This document shows, one piece after another, positions 5,097-7,755 of a DNA stretch of 7,755 nt. The notes beneath the pieces were generated by a model. It ran no database searches, was not told the DNA's origin, and worked only from the letters and a program-made list of their open reading frames with translations. The position numbers and the translations under genes are program-made. This stretch comes from Caldifarciminota bacterium (lineage in GTDB: Bacteria; Hydrothermota; Tepidihabitantia; Tepidihabitantales; Tepidihabitantaceae): positions 1 through 7,755 of the forward strand of contig JAFGQF010000011.1 of NCBI GenBank assembly GCA_016935775.1, written 5' to 3'. The number at the start of each line of letters is the position of its first letter. Position 1 is the stretch's first letter.

Positions 5097-6482
5097 TCAA
5101 ACAGCTCCGCGGCCGCTCAGTACGACCCAGAACGTTCGCAGCAGTATCGAGAAATCCATCCACAGTGACCAGTTGCGGATATAGAACTCATCCAGCACCA
5201 GCCGCTCCCGAAATGGCAGCGCACTCCGGCCGGAAACCTGCCAGAGCCCTGTCATCCCCGGCCGGACACGGACGATGGTGTCAAGGTAGTCACCGATCTG
5301 CCCGGACTCACGCGGCAAGTATGGTCTTGGCCCGATAAGCGACATCTCACCGCGCAAGACGTTCCAGAACTGGGGCAGCTCGTCGAGACTGAACCGCCGC
5401 AGGAACCGACCGATAGTGGTAACGCGCGGGTCGTTGGTCATGCGGGCGTACTTCTCCCACTCCTCGCGCACGGACGGATTACGCGCCAGCAGCTCTTGCA
5501 GCCGGCTCTCGGCATCAACCCGCATCGTCCGGAACTTCAGACAATTGAAGAGTTCCCGGTTGCGCCCGATCCTCGGCTGGCGGAACAGCACCGGGCCCGG
5601 CGACGAAACCTTCACCAGCAGAGCCACCAGGCCGGTCAGCGGCAGCAGCAACACCTGGATGGTCGTGCACAGCACCAGTTCGACGATGCGCTTGGAGAAA
5701 ACGTTCGTCGGCCGAAGGAGGTTGTCACGGTACCTCATCACCAGCAGGTTGCCGACCGGCTCGGTCTCGACTGCCTGCGTCCTCAGCAGGGCCGAGTTCG
5801 GAACAACAAGGACCTCCTGCCCACTCTGTTCAGCAAGCCGGAACAACTGCTTCAGCTCGTCGGGTCGGAATGCGTCCGAGAACACCAGCAGCGCGGCACG
5901 GTAGTGGTTTGCGCCCAGCAGTTCCCTGAGCCGGGCCAGGTCCCGCTCCTCCTCGCCCGTCGGCTCGAAGTGAGCGCTCACCTGGTAACCCAGCGACCGG
6001 TGCCGGGCCAGCTCGCGCCGCAGCAGCTCGGCCATTTCCGGTCGGCCGACCAGCACCAGCGACTGGCTGAGCAGCCCGGCCGACACCAGCAGCCGGCGCA
6101 GCACCAGCCGCACCAACGGGACCAGCGCGACACCGACCAGGAACGCAATCAGCACGATCAACCGCGACAGGATAAGCTGACGCAACACGAACGGCAGCAT
6201 CATTATCGCCGCAGTGGCGATGACCATCCCACGAAACGACCTCCGGGTCTCCTCCCAGGACGCCAGCCGCTTGGTGTACAGTCCCTCGTATGCAAACACG
6301 AAGACGTACACAACCAGCAGGTAGGACTTGTCGTAGACCTGGGAGAAAGGAAAGGCGGCCGGCAGAACCAACGTCAGCACCGAGGCGCGTATGAGATACG
6401 CAAGAGCGTAACTCGCGCTCACGGCGACGAGGTCGCCGAGCATCAGCACTAGCCCGGCCGAGAGTCCGCCCAGGCGCCTCAA
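5097..6482 (-). CDS. Polyprenyl-phosphate sugar-1-phosphate transferase (exopolysaccharide/O-antigen initiating enzyme, WbaP/WcaJ type)
   Basis: The 461-residue protein has the usual large-PGT layout. Four N-terminal membrane helices lie at about 9-32, 54-70, 85-101 and 106-126. A soluble nucleotide-binding-like domain spans about 138-240, without a clear GxGxxG. A re-entrant or fifth helix lies at about 266-291, followed by the PF02397 catalytic domain. Catalytic-domain signatures are SSPGPVLFRQPRIGRN (293-308), KFRTM (316-320), SLDELPQFWNVLRGEMSLIG (365-384, with the Asp367-Glu368 catalytic dyad), GPRPYLP and RPGMTGLWQVSGRS. The enzyme moves a hexose-1-phosphate from a UDP-sugar to undecaprenyl phosphate at the inner membrane, the first step of a surface glycan. 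The start is TTG at 6482, overlapping the upstream stop as TTGA and preceded by GGGAG 8 nt away. Longer versions reaching 6731 run antiparallel-frame through GT2 and add Arg/Gly-rich non-family sequence. Which sugar is transferred cannot be told. Confidence 0.93.
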   Translation of the reverse strand: MRRLGGLSAGLVLMLGDLVAVSASYALAYLIRASVLTLVLPAAFPFSQVYDKSYLLVVYVFVFAYEGLYTKRLASWEETRRSFRGMVIATAAIMMLPFVLRQLILSRLIVLIAFLVGVALVPLVRLVLRRLLVSAGLLSQSLVLVGRPEMAELLRRELARHRSLGYQVSAHFEPTGEEERDLARLRELLGANHYRAALLVFSDAFRPDELKQLFRLAEQSGQEVLVVPNSALLRTQAVETEPVGNLLVMRYRDNLLRPTNVFSKRIVELVLCTTIQVLLLPLTGLVALLVKVSSPGPVLFRQPRIGRNRELFNCLKFRTMRVDAESRLQELLARNPSVREEWEKYARMTNDPRVTTIGRFLRRFSLDELPQFWNVLRGEMSLIGPRPYLPRESGQIGDYLDTIVRVRPGMTGLWQVSGRSALPFRERLVLDEFYIRNWSLWMDFSILLRTFWVVLSGRGAV

Positions 6483-7378
6483 GCCCTTGTCTCCCGCAGG
6501 CGCCACGAGTACTCGAACTCGTAGACACCGGCCAGTCCCGCCAGTTCGCCAAGCGCCAGGTACCCGAACCCTCCGAGCAGTATCATACCCCTGACCGGCC
6601 AGGACCGGCCCGCGGCCAGGAACCGACACAGCGCCTTGATCCGGTGAAACTCGGTGAAGCGACGGTGACGACGGCGCACCCCGCCGTAGTAGTGCTCGAG
6701 CCTGGCCCCGGGAACAAGCATCACATCCCATCCTTGCCCGCGCAGGCGCCGGCAGATATCCACGTCCTCGGCGAACATGAAGTAACGCTCATCGAACCCA
6801 CCGACCGCGTCAAACGCCCCCCGCCGGAACACCATGAACGTGCCTATCACTGCCTCGACCGAAACGGGCGTGCTGCTCGCTTCGGCATCCCGGTACAGAA
6901 AGGCACGCCCGAGCCGCGCGTCTGGCAGCACCAGCCGCAGCGGCGAGCGTCGCCCGAACAGGACGTACCGCAACCTCGGGTAGCGACGGGCGGAAGGCTG
7001 AGGGCAGCCGTCCGGGTAGACCAACTGCGGTCCGACAACACCGAGGCCTGGGCTGCACTCCAGCTGATTCACCAGCACGCGCAGGATGTCGCCCTCGAAC
7101 CGAATGTCCGTGTTCGCTACCGCGACGAAGCGCCCGCGCGCGTAACGGGACCCAACATTGGCTGCTGCGCCGTAGCCGCGGTTCCGCCGCAGTCGAACCA
7201 GCCGTGCGCCGTGCCTGCGGCAGACCGCCTCCGGGTCCTCCTCTCCGATTGACGCGTTGTCCACGACGATGGCTTCGCGCGTCGGAGAATCGTCCAGCCT
7301 CGACAGCGAACCCAACGCCCGTTCCAGAAACCCCCGCGAGTTGTGGTTGACGAAGATGATTGAGAGTCCCGGGGGCAT
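6479..7378 (-). CDS. Family 2 glycosyltransferase (WbbL/rhamnosyltransferase-like)
   Basis: The 299-residue GT-A enzyme starts with the canonical strand 'LSIIFVNHNS' (5-14) and has VDNAS (39-43), NRGYGAAAN (66-74) and the metal/nucleotide motif NTD (89-91, the DXD equivalent). It also has the acceptor/base region GGFDERYFMFAEDVDICRR (193-211, catalytic-type Glu-Asp at 204-205) and a C-terminal hydrophobic stretch at about 263-285 that may anchor it to the membrane. This pattern is typical of GT2 enzymes that add rhamnose or similar sugars during O-antigen or exopolysaccharide assembly; the actual sugar is not determinable. The ATG at 7378 has only a weak GAAG-type ribosome-binding site. It is the first recognisable gene of a two-gene unit with the initiating sugar transferase, whose TTG start overlaps its stop, so translation of the two is probably coupled. 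Confidence 0.9.
   Translation of the reverse strand: MPPGLSIIFVNHNSRGFLERALGSLSRLDDSPTREAIVVDNASIGEEDPEAVCRRHGARLVRLRRNRGYGAAANVGSRYARGRFVAVANTDIRFEGDILRVLVNQLECSPGLGVVGPQLVYPDGCPQPSARRYPRLRYVLFGRRSPLRLVLPDARLGRAFLYRDAEASSTPVSVEAVIGTFMVFRRGAFDAVGGFDERYFMFAEDVDICRRLRGQGWDVMLVPGARLEHYYGGVRRRHRRFTEFHRIKALCRFLAAGRSWPVRGMILLGGFGYLALGELAGLAGVYEFEYSWRLRETRA
6480..6495 (-). promoter_or_regulatory. Ribosome-binding site and TTG start overlapping the GT2 stop
   Basis: GGGAG (6495-6491) lies 8 nt before TTG (6482-6480), which overlaps the GT2 TGA stop (6481-6479) as TTGA. This site decides the start of the sugar transferase: the first helix of the family begins eight residues later. The layout is typical of translational coupling by termination-reinitiation. 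Confidence 0.8.
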
Positions 7379-7384
7379 TACGAT

Positions 7385-7510
7385 TCACTTCGCCGGCACC
7401 AGCAGCAGGCGCCGCCTGGCGCCGCGGGCCGCCCCCAGTCGCCGACGCCGCGGCCCGGTACGCCTGGCTGAGCGACAGTCGGAGTAGCTTGGACCCGTTG
7501 TCACCGACAT
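7385..7510 (-). CDS. Possible 41-residue Arg-rich leader ORF ahead of the glycan operon
   Basis: An ATG at 7510, about 5 nt after the predicted transcription start, opens a 41-codon frame. It ends 6 nt before the GT2 start codon. The product has eleven arginines, with clusters RRRR and RRR in its middle and C-terminal half, and ends in LLLVPAK. It has no Shine-Dalgarno and would be nearly leaderless. The same bases are also open in a second frame with equally high GC at third positions, so codon bias does not prove either. It may be a coupled leader peptide, but more likely it is untranslated leader. Confidence 0.2.
   Translation of the reverse strand: MSVTTGPSYSDCRSARRTGPRRRRLGAARGARRRLLLVPAK
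7408..7456 (-). promoter_or_regulatory. Structured GC-rich leader of the glycan operon
   Basis: Two perfect inverted repeats lie in the roughly 137-nt leader between the predicted start and GT2. GGGCCGC (7456-7450) pairs with GCGGCCC (7432-7426) across a 17-nt loop. GGCGCC (7423-7418) pairs with GGCGCC (7413-7408) across a 4-nt loop. Both would be stable in RNA. Neither is followed by a T-run and I recognise no known riboswitch; high GC content alone could explain them. Confidence 0.4.
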
Positions 7511-7521
7511 AGAAGCGCAAC

Positions 7522-7549
7522 ACGATAGAGAGCCAAGGTGTCAAGTCAA
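7522..7549 (-). promoter_or_regulatory. Promoter of the GT2 / sugar transferase operon
   Basis: On the minus strand TTGACT (7549-7544), a 16-bp spacer and TATCGT (7527-7522) predict a start near 7515. The -35 region is the tandem TTGACTTGACA and shares an 11-base identical block with the tRNA promoter (7540-7550 and 941-951). It lies in the 57-nt space between the stop of the upstream partial gene and the leader ORF, in the correct orientation for GT2. The -10 box is weaker than that of the tRNA promoter (4 of 6 matches). Confidence 0.6.
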
Positions 7550-7567
7550 GAGCGACCGGCCCGCCGC

Positions 7568-7755
7568 TCAACCGGGCACCAGCCACTGCCTGCCCGGGTT
7601 CGTGGCGATGCCGCGCCAGTTCTCGGGCTCAGGCGGCAGTTCGCGTGAGTGCCCGTCATACGTCCGATACCCCTGCTCGATTGCCCGCCTCGCCCGGTCC
7701 GGGTCCCGCGCCTTGCCGACCCGCTCCTCCAGCCACTCCCGGCGATACGGAGACC
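7568..7755 (-). CDS. Unrecognised protein, C-terminal 61 residues only
   Basis: The minus strand is open from the window edge to a TGA at 7570-7568. The frame reads as real protein with a typical amino acid mix: charged helical segments such as 'REWLEERVGKARDPDRARRA', then 'AIEQGYRTYDGHSRELPPEP', then ENWRGIATNPGRQWLVPG at the end. Third codon positions are strongly G/C. No start lies in the window, so the gene begins to the right. I do not recognise the family; the early part looks helical and the Pro-rich end looks extended. The promoter of the glycan operon lies just downstream, so this gene is probably a separate upstream unit on the same strand. Confidence 0.6.
   Translation of the reverse strand, partial: SPYRREWLEERVGKARDPDRARRAIEQGYRTYDGHSRELPPEPENWRGIATNPGRQWLVPG

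Noticed and set aside
5496..6452. Long plus-strand ORF of 318 codons opposite the sugar transferase
   Set aside because: It is a GC-driven shadow frame rich in Gln, His and Arg, with no recognisable domain, lying wholly antisense to a gene with full family motifs.
6483..6731. Upstream extension of the sugar transferase to 6731 (83 extra residues)
   Set aside because: It overlaps the GT2 coding region in another frame and is Arg/Gly/Pro-rich. TTG 6482 has a well-spaced GGGAG and gives the normal family length.
7539..7544. Second -35 candidate TTGACA in the glycan promoter
   Set aside because: It matches the consensus better than TTGACT but lies only 11 bp from the -10 box, too close for sigma70; the overlapping TTGACT at 16 bp fits.

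Overview
The window is a GC-rich, densely packed bacterial chromosome segment. It reads as ordinary housekeeping and cell-envelope genes rather than a mobile island: I see no transposase, integrase, phage gene, CRISPR array or toxin-antitoxin pair. The best lineage clue is a large secreted beta-propeller protein that ends in a C-terminal 'VYPNPC' sorting-type domain. That domain is typical of the FCB group (Bacteroidetes/Chlorobi relatives and candidate phyla such as WOR-3, TA06 or Eisenbacteria). The lineage is an inference; no marker gene is present to fix it.

Layout from left to right. (1) A minus-strand unit reads from about 916 to the left edge: a strong promoter, tRNA-Arg(CCT), a membrane-anchored TPR protein of YfgM-like topology starting 12 nt after the tRNA, and the first codons of an exported protein cut by the window edge. 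(2) A minus-strand LpxB-family glycosyltransferase (947-1984) whose stop codon lies inside the -35 box of the tRNA promoter. (3) A plus-strand agmatinase/arginase-family hydrolase (2063-2890), transcribed divergently from the lpxB homologue from two promoters whose -35 boxes share one base pair inside the palindrome TTGACTGTCAA. (4) A minus-strand 711-residue secreted propeller protein (2887-5022), converging on the agmatinase gene so that both stop codons share the bases CTAG. (5) A minus-strand sugar-polymer operon: a family 2 glycosyltransferase (6479-7378) overlapping by TTGA with a membrane polyprenyl-phosphate sugar-1-phosphate transferase (5097-6482), preceded by a structured GC-rich leader. 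(6) The 3' end of an unrecognised gene (7568 to the right edge), which also reads leftward.

How the genes work together: the PF02397-type transferase would load the first sugar phosphate onto a lipid carrier at the inner membrane, and the co-translated GT2 would extend the glycan. The LpxB homologue and the propeller protein are also envelope-related, but each has its own promoter. The agmatinase homologue (polyamine or ureohydrolase chemistry) has no pathway partner in the window.

The most noteworthy observations: five candidate promoters all have the form TTGAC(T/A/C)-N16-TAnnnT with an invariant 16-bp spacer. The LpxB homologue has Gly where canonical LpxB has the catalytic Asp of 'GIDAPDFN', and it lacks the N-terminal 'GExSGD' signature. 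A tRNA and a membrane-protein mRNA appear to share one transcript. No intrinsic terminator with a clear stem and T-run was seen anywhere.
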